Positions 10,248-21,337 are shown, counted from the first letter of the stretch. The stretch: 64,000 nucleotides of DNA from Siphonodentalium dalli (GCA_032622095.1 CP136063.1:62199897-62263896), one strand, 5' to 3'. A program made the numbers and translations. Notes: a model not told the origin generated them from the sequence alone.

Positions 10248-12316
10248 TCAGACCACTCCGTTGAGAGAATCTCCTCTCGCAAGTATCACACTTTTGCATG
10301 GTTTGTGGATCCCCATGTGTTGGGTTAGGTTGCCACTATCAACGAATTGCCTTCCACAAATATCACATTTAAACGGGCGTTCTGAGCCGTTCTCCCGTGT
10401 GGTTCCTCGTGTGTGGCATTGAGGCGCTGGAAGTGGTGAATGTCTTGCTGCACTGGTCATATACACAAGGTTTCTCGCCCATATTGATCCCCATGTGTGC
10501 CTTCAGGCTTCGAGAATTGACGAACGCCTTGCTGCACGGCTCACATTGGTATAGTCTTAATCTACTGTGTGTTCCCATGTGGTAAGCGAGACCACGTTGC
10601 TGATGGAACCCCTTCTCGCAAACGTTACACTTATACGGAGTTTCTCCTGTATGAATCCTCATATGTTGAGTCAGGCTTTTCTGATGAGTTAACCTCTTCC
10701 CACAAATATCACACGCATATGGAGTTTCTCCTGTATGGACCCTCACGTGATCAGTTAGCTGCATTTTTTTATTAAAGCCTTTCTCGCATATATCACACTT
10801 GTATGGTTTTTCACCCGTGTGGGTCTTCTTGTGTACAGTCAGATTACACTTCTGGGTGAACATTTTCTGACAAATATCACACGTGTTTAGTGGTCCGTCG
10901 CCAGTGTGGATTCTCATATGCAAAATGTGACTTTCTTTATAACTGAATCCCTTCTGACAAATATCGCAATTATACGGATTTTCTTCACCCGTGTGGATCC
11001 TCATGTGTACGATTAGACTAATCTTCTGCATGAATCCCTTCTGACAGAGGCCACACCTGTAGGGCGTTTCACTTGTGTGGATGTTCGCATGTTCAGCCAG
11101 GCGAAACTTGTTATTAAATCATTTTAGACAAATATCACATTTATATGGCGTCTCACCCGTGTGGAGCATCTTGTGTTCGGTCAGATTACCATTCCGAGTG
11201 AATCCTTTCTGACAAATATCACACTTGAATAGTTTTTCGCCCGTGTGGATCCTCTTGTGTACAGTCAAATGACTCATCCTAGTGAATGCTTTCTGACAAA
11301 TATCACACTTATATGGTTTCTCAGTCATGTGGATCCTCTTGCTGTGTATAGCCAAAAGACTCATCTTATTGAATGCTTTTTGGCAAATATCACACTTATA
11401 TGGTTTCTCCCCCGTGTGGCTCCTCTTGTGTGCAGTCAAATGACTCATCTGAGTGAATACGTTCTGACAAATATCACACTTATATGGTTTCTCTCCCGCG
11501 TGGACCCTCTTGTGTACAGTGAAATTACTCATCTGAGTGAATCCGTTCTGACAAATATCACACTTATATGGTTTCTCTCCCGTGTGGATCCTCATGCGTC
11601 TAGTCAGGCTAGACTGTCTACCGAATCCCTTCCCACAAATATTACATTTAAATGGCTTCTCTCCCGTGTGGACCCTCTTGTGTACAGTCAAATTACTCAT
11701 CTGAGTGAATCCTTTCTGACAAATCTCACATTTAAATGGTTTCTCGACCATGTGGATTATCTTGTGTACAGTCAAATGACTCATCTGAGTGAATACGTTC
11801 TGACAAATGTCACATTTAAATGGTTTCTCGACCATGTGGATTATCTTGTGTACAGTCAAATGACTCATCTGAGTGAATCCTTTCTGACAAATATCACATT
11901 TAAATGGTTTCTCGACCATGTGGATTATCTTGTGTACAGTCAAATGACTCATCTGAGTGAATCCTTTCTGACAAATATCACATTTAAATGGTTTCTCGAC
12001 CATGTGGATTATCTTGTGTACAGTCAAATGACTCATCTTAGTGAATGCTTTCTGATAAATAGCACACTTATATGGTTTCTCGCCCGTGTGGATCCTCGTG
12101 TATATTCAAGCTACTCATATAAACGAACTCCTCGCATATATCGCATTTAAATCGGCGATATCCCGTGTGGACATCAACACGTGTCATTAAGCTACTGGGG
12201 ATATTGAATGCCACACTGCACAGCTCACACGGATAATGGTAGACTCCACTGTGTTTTCTCATGTGGAAAGTCAGACCATTTCGATGGGAGAACCTCTTTC
12301 CACAAACGTCATTCAT
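10248..12316 (-). pseudogene. C2H2 zinc-finger array, unit I (disabled)
   Basis: Large poly-zinc-finger gene relic, presumably once a nuclear DNA-binding factor. From the 5' side (12316 down) there are about 24 finger modules with consensus YKCDICQKxFTQMSxLTVHKRIHTGEK. Lesions: a frame change near 12100; a finger at 12040-12065 with CAIY instead of CxxC; TGA at 11119-11121 where the paralogue at 18.55 kb has Gly; and a 10-bp insertion near 10385 shifting the frame before the last finger. Four near-identical fingers (11740-12036), each with the variant linker MVEKPFKC, show recent in-array amplification. Confidence 0.85.
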
Positions 12317-12602
12317 ATGGAGTTTCTCCCATGTGGACCCTCAGATTTTACGCTTCATATTTTGGCAAGTCGTGCCATATTCGTGTACTTCGAGGCGTGC
12401 TGTGTGCCATGTTGCAAGCTGTCCCATATCCGCCTTACGTTAAATTTGACATACATCACATTGTTGAATTCTCTCTCCTGCGTGGATCACTCTTTTCAGA
12501 TCGCCTGATTTGGTGAAATTATTGAAACGCACATCACACTGATACGGTGTATATGTGCATACTATTGTGTGTGGTTTCATGGTAGATGAAAGTGTGAATA
12601 TT
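12317..12602 (-). pseudogene. Zinc-finger remnant, unit II stub
   Basis: Second of three copies of the 280-bp remnant (see 5225-5505 and 14225-14480). It is followed by a family-A MITE at the same finger position, after which the unit is lost into a MITE nest. Confidence 0.65.
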
Positions 12603-12606
12603 TTAA

Positions 12607-12708
12607 AGATGGATTATCTCTTTAAATAACAAATTTGAAATAGTTGCGTTGGTATAATAAAATAATAAACATGAATTGAAGACCCATGACCGGAAACGCT
12701 TCTATCAA
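12607..12708 (-). mobile_element. Family-A MITE, truncated outer host of the nest
   Basis: Begins after TTAA 12603-12606, is interrupted at TTAA 12709-12712 by the next copy and never resumes. It is at the same position in the finger as the MITEs at 5508 and 14485. Confidence 0.75.
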
Positions 12709-12712
12709 TTAA

Positions 12713-13651
12713 AGGTGGATTATCTCTTGGTAAACATGTACTATATAGTTACCGGGGTATAAAATATTAGATTGAATCGAAGACTCCTGTCCGGAAATGC
12801 TTCTATCGATTAATATTCATTTTATTTCGAATATTTTCTGGTCTAAAAAGGTGTTTGTTCAGCTAACGAACAATAGTGGTTACTGTTAGACTCATTATCG
12901 CTTATATATGTGGAACAAAACAATACAAACAATCAATCTGGGACATTTGACTTTCGGTGCGTAGCCACAGGAACTGCCCAGTGCTCTATATCGCAATATT
13001 GTATCAACCGAATGGTCTGTTCTAAAAATAGTAACATAAACGATAATCGAAATAAAATCAATATTAAAGGTGGATTATCTCTTTGTTAACATGTATTATA
13101 TAGTTACCGGGGTATAAAATATTAGATTTGAATCGAAGACTCCTGTCCGGAAATGCTTCTATCGATTAATATTAATTTTATTTCGAATATTTTCTGGTCT
13201 AAAAAGGTGTGTTTGTTCAGCACAATAGTGGTTACTGTTAACAGAGACCAAAAATTATATTGTGCAATGTTGTCACAAATAAACGTTAATTATACTCATT
13301 ATCGCTTATACCTGTGGAACAAAACAATACAAACAACCAATCTGTGAAATTTGACATTCGTTGCGTAGCCGTAGGAACAGCCCAGTGCTCTATATCGCAA
13401 TACGGTCTCATCCGAATGGTCGGTTCTAAAAATAGTAACATAAACGGTCCCGATTTAATATTCGAAATAAAATCAATATTAATTGATAGAAGCTTTTCCG
13501 GACATAGGTCTTCAGTTCATATCTATTATTTTATACCCACGCAACTATTTAAAATTTGTTATTTAAAGAGATAATCCATCTTTAATAGATAGAAGCTTTT
13601 CTGGATTGGGGTCTTCAGTTCATATATATTATTTTATACCCACGCAACTAT
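12713..13651 (+). mobile_element. Family-A MITE, second layer of the nest
   Basis: Starts with AGGTGGATTATCTC after TTAA 12709-12712. It is interrupted by the copy at 13068-13581 at its internal TTAA, resumes at 13586 with TAGATAGAAGCTTTTC, and is cut again at TTAA 13652-13655. Confidence 0.8.
13068..13581 (+). mobile_element. Family-A MITE, innermost full-length copy
   Basis: 514 bp, bounded by TTAA at 13064-13067 and 13582-13585, inserted in the copy at 12713-13651. Nearly identical to 1075-1594 and 49371-49890. Confidence 0.85.
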
Positions 13652-13655
13652 TTAA

Positions 13656-14167
13656 AGGTGGATTATCTATTTGTAAACATGTATTATATAGTTACCAGGG
13701 AATAAAATATTAGACTTGAATCGAAGACCCCTGTCCGGAAATGCTTCTATCGATTAATATTAATTTTATTTCGAATATTTTCTGGTCTAAAAAGGCGTGT
13801 TCGTTCAGCTAACGAACGATAGTGGTTACTGTTAACAGAGATCAGAAATTTTATTGTACAATTTTGTCACAAACAAACGTTAATTATACTCATTACCGCT
13901 TATATTTATGGAACAAAAACAATACAATCAATCTGGGACATTTGACTTTCGGTGCGTAGTCATAGGAATAGCTCAGTGCTCTATATCGCAAAATGGTATC
14001 ATCCGAATGGTCTGTTCTAAAAATAGCAACATAAACGATCCCGATTTAATATTCGAAATAAAATCATTTGATAGAAGCTTTTTCAGGACAGGGATCTTCA
14101 GTTCATATCTAGTATTTTATACCCACGCAACTATTTAAAAATTGTTATTTAAAGAGATAATCCATCT
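13656..14167 (+). mobile_element. Family-A MITE, full-length, at the unit II/III junction
   Basis: 512 bp, TTAA at 13652-13655 and 14168-14171. Its left TTAA lies in another MITE. Its right flank matches the sequence right of TTAA 5171-5174, so this copy spans the junction between locus duplicates. Confidence 0.8.
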
Positions 14168-14189
14168 TTAAAAACTTATATGAGTTATA

Positions 14190-14480
14190 ACCATGTTATT
14201 GAATTTGGTGGCTACGGTCATGGGCTTTGTGTGAATTTACGCTTCATTTTTTGGCGAGTCGTGCCATATTTGTGTGCTTTGAGGCGTGCTGTGTGCCGTG
14301 TTCCAAGCTGTCCCATATCCGCCTTATGTTAAATTTGACATGCATCACACTGTTGAATTCTCTCTCCTGCATGGATCACTGCGTGTCTGCTCAGATCAAA
14401 TGACTTGGTTAATTTATTGAAACACATATCACACCGATACGGTCTCTCCCATATGTGGACCAGATGAAAGTGTCAATATT
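14190..14480 (-). pseudogene. Zinc-finger remnant, start of unit III
   Basis: Third copy of the 280-bp remnant. The minus strand still reads KPHTMVH-like and C..C-containing stretches with stops. Confidence 0.65.
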
Positions 14481-14484
14481 TTAA

Positions 14485-15018
14485 AGATGGATGATCTCTT
14501 CATATGACAATTTTTAAATAGTTTCATGAGCATAAAATAATAAATATGAATTGACGACCCATGTCCGGAAACGCTTCTATCAATCAATATTGATTTTATT
14601 CTGAATATTTTGTTATAAAATATTATGCTTAAGTGGGACACTTTATTCTATTTTTAGAACAGACTATCCATGCGATACTATATCAATATAGATCGGTATG
14701 GTGTCCCCATATGTATGCTCCAAACGTCAAATGTCAGATTGATTATTTGCATTGTTATTACATAGTTATAAGCGAAAATGAGTCTACATGTAATTAACGT
14801 TTATTTGTGACAAAATTAAACAACAGCAATCCTGGTCTCTGTTAACAACAGCCACTATTTTCCATTAGCTAAATAACCACATGTTTTAGAACAAAAATAT
14901 TCGAAATATAATCAATATAAATCAATATAATCATTTCCGGACAGGGGTATTCTATTCAAATCTAATATTTTATACCCCGGTAACAAAATAAAACATTTTT
15001 AGAAAGAAATAGACCATC
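14485..15018 (-). mobile_element. Family-A TTAA MITE (orthologous insertion in unit III)
   Basis: TTAA 14481-14484 and 15019-15022; flanks identical in kind to 5504-5507 and 6016-6019. This is the same ancestral insertion, carried along by duplication. Confidence 0.8.
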
Positions 15019-15060
15019 TTTAAGACACATATCACACATATACGGTCTCTCCCCTGTGTG

Positions 15061-15840
15061 AATTCTGATGTATACATTGAATATTTATAATACAAGTCAC
15101 AATGATAACGCTTGTCCCCTGTGTGAATTCTGATGTATACATTGAATATTTATAATACAAGTCACAATGATAACGCTTGTCTCCTGTGTGAACTCTGATG
15201 TATACATTGAATATTTATAATACAAGTCACAATGATAACGCTTGTCTCCTGTGTGAACTCTGATGTATACATTGAATATTTATAATACAAGTCACAATGA
15301 TAACGCTTGTCTCCTGTGTGAATTATGATGTATACATTGAATATTTATAATACAAATCACAATGATAACGATTGTCTCCTGTGTGAACTCTGATGTATAC
15401 ATTGAATATTTATAATACAAGTCACAATGATAACGCTTGTCTCATGTGTGAACTCTGATGTATACATTGAATATTTATAATACAAGTCACAATGATAACG
15501 CTTGTCTCCTGTGTGAACTCTGATGTATACATTGAATATTTATAATACAAGTCACAATGATAACGCTTGTCTCCTGTGTGAACTCTGATGTATACATTGA
15601 ATATTTATAATACAAGTCACAATGATAACGCTTGTCTCCTGTGTGAATTCTGATGTATACATTGAATATTTATAATACAAGTCACAATGGTAACGCTTGT
15701 CTCCTGTGCGGATTCTGATGTATACATTGAATATTTATAATACAAGTCACAATGATAACGCTTGTCTCCTGTGTGAACTCTGATGTATACATTGAATATT
15801 TATAATACAAGTCACAATGATAACGCTTGTCTCCTGTGCG
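15061..15840. repeat. 65-bp minisatellite, 12 units, derived from a zinc finger
   Basis: Exactly twelve 65-bp units (15061, 15126, 15191 and so on to 15776), differing at only a few positions. On the minus strand each unit retains the linker GDKRYHCDL and an IRIHTG-like part but has lost the middle of the finger. 65 is not a multiple of 3, so no frame survives through the array. Confidence 0.95.
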
Positions 15841-16560
15841 GATTCCCGTGTTCTCTTTCATGCTACTACATTCGGTGAATCCCTTTCTTCTGTGTGGATC
15901 CCCTTGTGTGAGTTCAGATGTCTCGAGGTACTGAATTTCTTAAGACACACATCGCATGCATATGGTTGCTCACCTGTATGGATCATCTTATGTCTCTTCA
16001 GAACACCAGAAGAAGTGAATATCTCAAGACACACATCACACTTATATGGTCTCTCCTCTGTGCGAGTTCTCGTGTGCGGTTTTAGATTACCCCAGTCAGA
16101 GAATCTCTTGAGACACATCATACTGATGTGGTTTCTCCCCTGTATGGACCCTAGTGTGTCTTTTGAGAGCACTGAAGTCACTGATTTTCACAAGACACAC
16201 ATTACATTGATAAGATTTATGTCTCTCTCCCGTGTGGATCGCAATGTGTCTTTTCAAACTACTCAACTCAGTGAATCTCTTAAGACACACGTCACACTGA
16301 TGCGGTCTCTCTCCCTTATGTGTCTCAATGTGTCTTTTCAAACTACCCAGCGCAGTGTATCGCACAAGCCACACATCGCACTCCTGTGTGGGTTCCATGT
16401 GTATTTTTAGACTACCTGGCATAGAGAAACGATTGTGACACACATCACATTGATACGATTTCTCCCCTATATGGACATTCCTGTGTATTTTGAGGGAACT
16501 GGAATCACTGAATTCCTTAAGACACACGTCACACTGCATGATAAAGCATATGTCTCCCTC
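15841..16560 (-). pseudogene. C2H2 zinc-finger fragment, unit III, frameshifted
   Basis: Two overlapping minus-strand frames (16096-16539 and 15858-16181) together encode about eight fingers with consensus YQCDVCLKRFTxLSSLKRHxxxHTGE. This sub-family differs from the CDICQKGF fingers of the main array. Defects: one finger with half deleted (METPTQECDVWL region), CDVS instead of CxxC near 16110, and a frame switch at 16100-16180. Confidence 0.75.
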
Positions 16561-16610
16561 ATATGTGGTTCACAGCGTGTCTTTTCAAACTAGACAACAA
16601 AGTGAATCTT

Positions 16611-17000
16611 TTAACCCTTTACCCAACAAACCGGCCAAATAAAGCTTCAACAGCCTAAAATATCCTCGGTCTGTCTCAATAGAACCATACAAATATGGAT
16701 ATCATTGGAACCGGCTCCTTGACCACATTGTGATAGTTACAGTTATGCCCTGTGCCAATGCATTCTCTTATATATGCGAGTCGACCATAGGTCGCCTCGC
16801 ATATATAAGAGAATGCATTGGCCTAAAAAAATCTTTTTTTTAACACTTTTTACCATTTTTTCTTACATTCTTTAACAATTTTATAATTTTTATTGTGTTA
16901 AGCCAATGCATTATCTTATATATGCGAGGCGACCTATGGTCGACTCGCATATATAAGAGAATGCATTGGCACAGGGCCCGTCTGTTGGGTAAAGGGTTAA
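16611..17000. mobile_element. Paired-hairpin TTAA element, copy 1
   Basis: TTAA direct repeats (16611-16614, 16997-17000) flank a 382-bp element with inverted termini CCCTTTACCCAACA/TGTTGGGTAAAGGG, resembling piggyBac-type ends. Inside are two 69-bp hairpins (16754-16822 and 16902-16970) that are reverse complements of each other, about 80 bp apart. The paralogous site in unit I (GAATCTTTTAAGACATG, 9678-9693) lacks the element and has a single TTAA. Confidence 0.9.
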
Positions 17001-17720
17001 GACATATGGCACAGTGATACGGACGCTCGCCTACGTGGATCACATTGTGGCTTTTCAAACTAAGCAACGAATGTGAATGTATTAGGACACACGTCACACT
17101 GGTGTGGCCTCTCCCCTGTGTGGACCATTATTTGTTTTGAGAGAACGGGACTGACTGAATTTCTTGAGACACACATCACATTGATACGGATTCTCTCCTC
17201 TATGGACCCTCATGTGTGTGTGTTTTTTTTGAGAGAACAAGACTCGCTGAATTTCTTAGGGCACATGTCACACTTATAAGTCCGTTGTCGTGTCACTCCT
17301 GTAGAGAGTAAATTATGTGTAATTCCAAGACAATTCCGTTAGACCCACTGTGTGTTCTAATGTGTGAATCTCACACGTGGATCCTCATGTGGAATCAGTG
17401 AATTCCTTGATGCATTGTCGACACTCATAAGGTTTGACGCCGCTATGTGGCCTCGTGATGTATAGTCAGTCTATTCTCATTACAGCTAGCGTTTCTCCCG
17501 TGTGGATCCTCATGTGGAATTGGTTAATGGCTTGCTGCACTGTCGATACTGATGATGTTTGACGCCGCTGTATGGTCTCGTGTTGTATAGCCAGTCTATT
17601 CTCGACACGGTGTCTCTCCCGTGTGGATCCTCTTGTTAACCCATGAATGGCTTAAAGCAATTAATGCTTTGCTGCATTGCTGACATTTCTTTTTTATGTG
17701 TAATCAGACCACAGAGAATC
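17001..17720 (-). pseudogene. Decayed C2H2 fingers, unit III
   Basis: Finger remnants (e.g. SLLSLKSHNVIHVGERPYHCAIC) collinear with 9690-10247 of unit I; many stops. An open frame runs from these fingers into the hairpin element at 16996, but it is a fortuitous fusion. Confidence 0.65.
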
Positions 17721-18821
17721 TCATCTCGTAAGTATCACACTTTTAGATGGTTTGTGGATCCCCATGTGTTGGGTTAGGTTGCCACTATCAACGAATTGTC
17801 TTCCACAAATATCACATTTAAACGGGCGTTCTCCCGTGTGGATCCTCATTTGTGGTATCGAGGCACTGGAAGTAGTGGATATCTTGCTACACTGGTCAAA
17901 TATACAAGGTTTCTCTCCCGTATGGATCCTCATGTGTGCCTCCAGGCTTCGAGAATGGACGAACGCCTTGTTGCACTGCTCACATTGATATGGCCCGACT
18001 CCACTGTGTCTTCCCATGTGGTAAGCGAGACCTTGTTGCTGAGCGAACCCCTTCTCGCAAACGTTACACTTATACGGTGTTTCTCCGGTATGAATCCTCA
18101 TATGTTGAGTCAGGCTTTTCCGATGAGCTAACCTCTTCCCACAAATGGCACACGCATATGGAGTTTCTCCTGTATGGACCCTCACGTGATCAGTTAGATG
18201 CGTTTTTTGATTAAAGGCTTTCTCGCATATATTACACTTGTATGGTTTTTCACCCGTATGGGTCCTCTTGTGTACAGTCAGATTTCTCTTCGTGGTGAAT
18301 ACCTTCTGACAAATATCACACATATTTAGTGGTCCCTCGCCGGTGTGGATTCTCATATGTAAAATGTGACTTTCTTTATGACTGAATCCCTTCTGACAAA
18401 CATCGCAATTATACGCATTTTCTTCACCCGTGTGGATCCTCATGTGTACGATTAGACTAAGCTTCTGCATGAATCCCTTTTGACAGAGGCCACACTTATA
18501 GGGTGTTTCACCTGTGTGGATGTTCGCGTGTTCGGCCAGGCGAACCTTGTTATTAAATCCTTTTAGACAAATATCACATTTATATGGCGTCTCACCCGCA
18601 TGGAGCCTCTTGTGTTCGGTCAGACTACCATTCCGAGTGAATCCTTTCTGACAAATATCACATTTATATGTATTCTCTCCCGTGTGAATCCTCTTGTGTA
18701 CAGTCAAATTACCCACCTGGTTGAATCCTTTCTGACAAATATCACATTTATATAATGGTTTCTCTCCCGTATGGATCCTCAGGTGTTTAATCAAATTACT
18801 CATCCGAGAGAATACACTCAC
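17721..18821 (-). CDS. C2H2 zinc-finger array, open, probably 5'-truncated
   Basis: Open frame of 366 codons on the minus strand encoding a poly-C2H2 protein, expected to bind DNA in the nucleus. It starts with half a finger (SNLIKHLRIH, no Cys pair), then ten regular fingers (CDICQKGF... to CEQCNKAF...). One degenerate finger follows (CIFDQC, and QMRIH lacking the first His), then a final intact CDICGRQFVDSGNLTQHMGIH finger. The first codon of the open frame is GTG; the first ATG is at 18803. A TGA lies just upstream (18828-18830), and homology to unit I stops near 18815. Either it is the last exon of a spliced gene or it is a truncated duplicate. No KRAB, BTB or ZAD domain is visible. It is the least damaged copy of the duplicated locus. 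Confidence 0.6.
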   Translation of the reverse strand: MSVFSRMSNLIKHLRIHTGEKPLYKCDICQKGFNQVGNLTVHKRIHTGENTYKCDICQKGFTRNGSLTEHKRLHAGETPYKCDICLKGFNNKVRLAEHANIHTGETPYKCGLCQKGFMQKLSLIVHMRIHTGEENAYNCDVCQKGFSHKESHILHMRIHTGEGPLNMCDICQKVFTTKRNLTVHKRTHTGEKPYKCNICEKAFNQKTHLTDHVRVHTGETPYACAICGKRLAHRKSLTQHMRIHTGETPYKCNVCEKGFAQQQGLAYHMGRHSGVGPYQCEQCNKAFVHSRSLEAHMRIHTGEKPCIFDQCSKISTTSSASIPQMRIHTGERPFKCDICGRQFVDSGNLTQHMGIHKPSKSVILTR

Positions 18822-18830
18822 TGCCAGTCA

Positions 18831-20017
18831 CTGGTGGCGATTAATTTATCACTGGAATGAAAATAAATAACCCAAAATAAATCACATAATACTACATGTA
18901 TAAACAGCGAATATGGGGGGGGGGGGGGAGACAGCACAACGATGTACTAGTAACTGTAAATGTATACATAAGTTTTTCCTAGAATGCCAGTAATGTTCAT
19001 ACCAAATAATATACATGTATAAGAAATAGCCCATACATCGAACAAGGTCGTTACCTCGGTACATTGTTCGTTCATTATATTTCGAGGCGAGGAGTTTTTG
19101 TAAGACTTTATTTTAATGTATGTATTTAGTTTATCTCTCACTTTTTTGGCTTGAAATTGTCAATGTTTCTAGAAGTTTGACAGTATACCGGTAACAGCGA
19201 CATTGTTTAATTGGTTGTCAATAATATGGGTTACACGAATCAAATATCACCCATGTCATATAATATCACTCAATTATCACTGTTTAGAAGGGATGTGATT
19301 TGGACTATCAAATTTGAAGAAAAAATGGGTCGACAAAATCGGACAATGGCACAAAGACCTTTAGGTCAACATGACTGCTTTCGCAGATTGCAGCTTCCAG
19401 CGGTCAAGTCACTCTGTAAAGATTTACTGGGTGAATGCAATTAGGGACAAAGGGAATAGTTTCTCAACTTTAATTAGTGAATAACACTGTAAACAAGAAT
19501 ATTCACCACAGTGAGTGATAACATGTACACATTAGCTCATTATATTAAAAGAGTGCCAATCGAAGAGAGACAATCAACGACGGCCACCATTTTAGTAATA
19601 CAAAATTTCTCTGATAGGAATTGGAAGCGGAACAAAAGGTTGAACTCAATCGAGACAGTGACATTTGAGGCTCACTTTATCCAGTGTAAGCTCAATATTC
19701 TGAAGAGAAATAATTTAATATATGTGACAATTTATCAAAAGACCCGATTTACGGAACATTTCGTTCCGGAATGTAATGATTCTGCCATTTTACATGACCA
19801 TCTGTTGCAGGCGTCACGCATGCGCAGAATGTACAATTTAATACTTTACAATTTTGAGGAAGAATTGTTCTAATAAAACACGACAAATGTGAGCACTGAA
19901 GCAAAATATTTTTTGGTGTAAAATGTTCTCACATTACCGAAAACAAACGCTAATTATACTAACCTATTTAGTGATACTTTAGTGATAATATGGCCATATT
20001 AATGTTGATAAATAGGC
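18831..20017. other. No gene recognised; poly-G tract
   Basis: Contains a G13 run near 18915-18927. A 116-codon open frame from ATG 19523 to 19873 (plus) has no recognisable motif, and I cannot call it a gene. Confidence 0.4.
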
Positions 20018-20026
20018 CTAATTAAC

Positions 20027-20350
20027 GCTGAAGGGGTCACTCTCACCAAAAAAAGTGCTGAGGGGTACACAGGATTTTCAAAATGTGCTGAAGGGTACAC
20101 AGGGTTTGAAATGTCGTTCTAAAGGCATTCAGTTTTCGTATCTGCCATGATTTCTGTTAGAGAATAATTGTTTACGTTCCAATGAATATTAAAATGTACT
20201 GAAAACAAACTGCTAATGGGTGCCAGACTTTCATAAACACAATTTAAGTAATGGTGTTCGTGTCGATCACAAATCCTGTGTACCCTTCAGCACATTTTCA
20301 AACCCTGTGTACCCTTCAGAACTTTTTTTGGTGAGAGTGACCCCTTCAGC
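20027..20350. mobile_element. 324-bp DNA transposon with 9-bp target duplication
   Basis: Inverted termini GCTGAAGGGGTCACTCTCAC / GTGAGAGTGACCCCTTCAGC with further inverted GGGTACACAGG motifs inside. It is flanked by perfect 9-bp direct repeats CTAATTAAC (20018-20026, 20351-20359). A 9-bp duplication fits Mutator-like elements, but the superfamily is inferred from size alone. No coding capacity. Confidence 0.85.
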
Positions 20351-20359
20351 CTAATTAAC

Positions 20360-21329
20360 ATGCAAGTTTTGAGAAATGTTTACCATACAGTTGACAGTGG
20401 TTACCATTATTCTGTTGCAGTAAATCGATTCTGATAACTAAAGCTTATTTTGAAGAAATGTTGTTGTTGTTGTTGTTGTATATACGCAATGCGAAAGCAA
20501 ACCTTATGCGAGTTAGAATGCAATCACTGCTCGCGCAGAGCTACCAACGCGCGCCGGTGTGATTATGACACCACACAAATGTGAGAACTCATTAAGCTTC
20601 TCTGAATAAAACAATTACTTCATATCACCAATATATTTCTACAACTTGTTAAAAGTATTATACAACATTTAGTAGAATTGGATAATAAAGCAACCCAGCT
20701 ACACTTTTTCTCACTCCGGCTAAATAGTGTATTTTCGAAGCAAAAATGCTATTAAAAAGTATGTTAGTAATTTTTTCCGTAATATTTTTATTACATATGT
20801 AATAAATTGGCAAAGTAGCATATAATTTAGCAAAAGAATTATTTTTTTTTCATTTATCTTCCGTCTATACATTTCCCCCGCCACCGAGTCGGTGTCGGGG
20901 GCGGAGTACACGTTTGATTAACCATTATGAAACCATGCCATTGCGCATGACAGACATGCGCGTATTTGTAAACAGGAAATGATTTTAATGAAACAGACAA
21001 CAATTTTTTTTTGCACAAATGACAAATTTATGTCTTTATTTTACCTCATGAAGGTGCGGATTTCGGAACTTTTGGTCGAATCTTTGGAGTCACCATAAGA
21101 AGAGAACCAAGCAGAGTCTGCGACCAGGAGTCCTTTGTCGCCTGTAATTAGAAAAGGTATGAGTACCAGATCTGGTCACTACTGACGAGATCTGAAACCC
21201 TAGTTTAAACATATTTATTTGTCTAATTTATGTAACATATTTTAAATGACACAAACATTTTATATACAGACAATGGGATTGGAGGACAAGTGCTGACTCA
21301 CTTATGGGTACCCCCTCTCCCATGGTACC
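20360..21329. other. No gene recognised
   Basis: Contains a short (TTG)n run at about 20460-20479. The GTACCCCCTCTCCCATG motif repeats at 21309-21337, just before the next transposon. Nothing else is supported. Confidence 0.4.
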
Positions 21330-21337
21330 CCCTCTCC

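Noticed and set aside
11245-12150. 301-codon plus-strand open frame opposite the zinc-finger array
   Set aside because: Antisense shadow of a repeated coding sequence; its 28-residue periodicity mirrors the fingers.
16840-17097. Zinc-finger to hairpin fusion protein
   Set aside because: The open frame crosses from decayed fingers into the TTAA element; the element inserted after the array had degenerated, so it is fortuitous.
19523-19873. 116-codon plus-strand frame as a gene
   Set aside because: No motif, no splice or promoter support; base composition like the surroundings.
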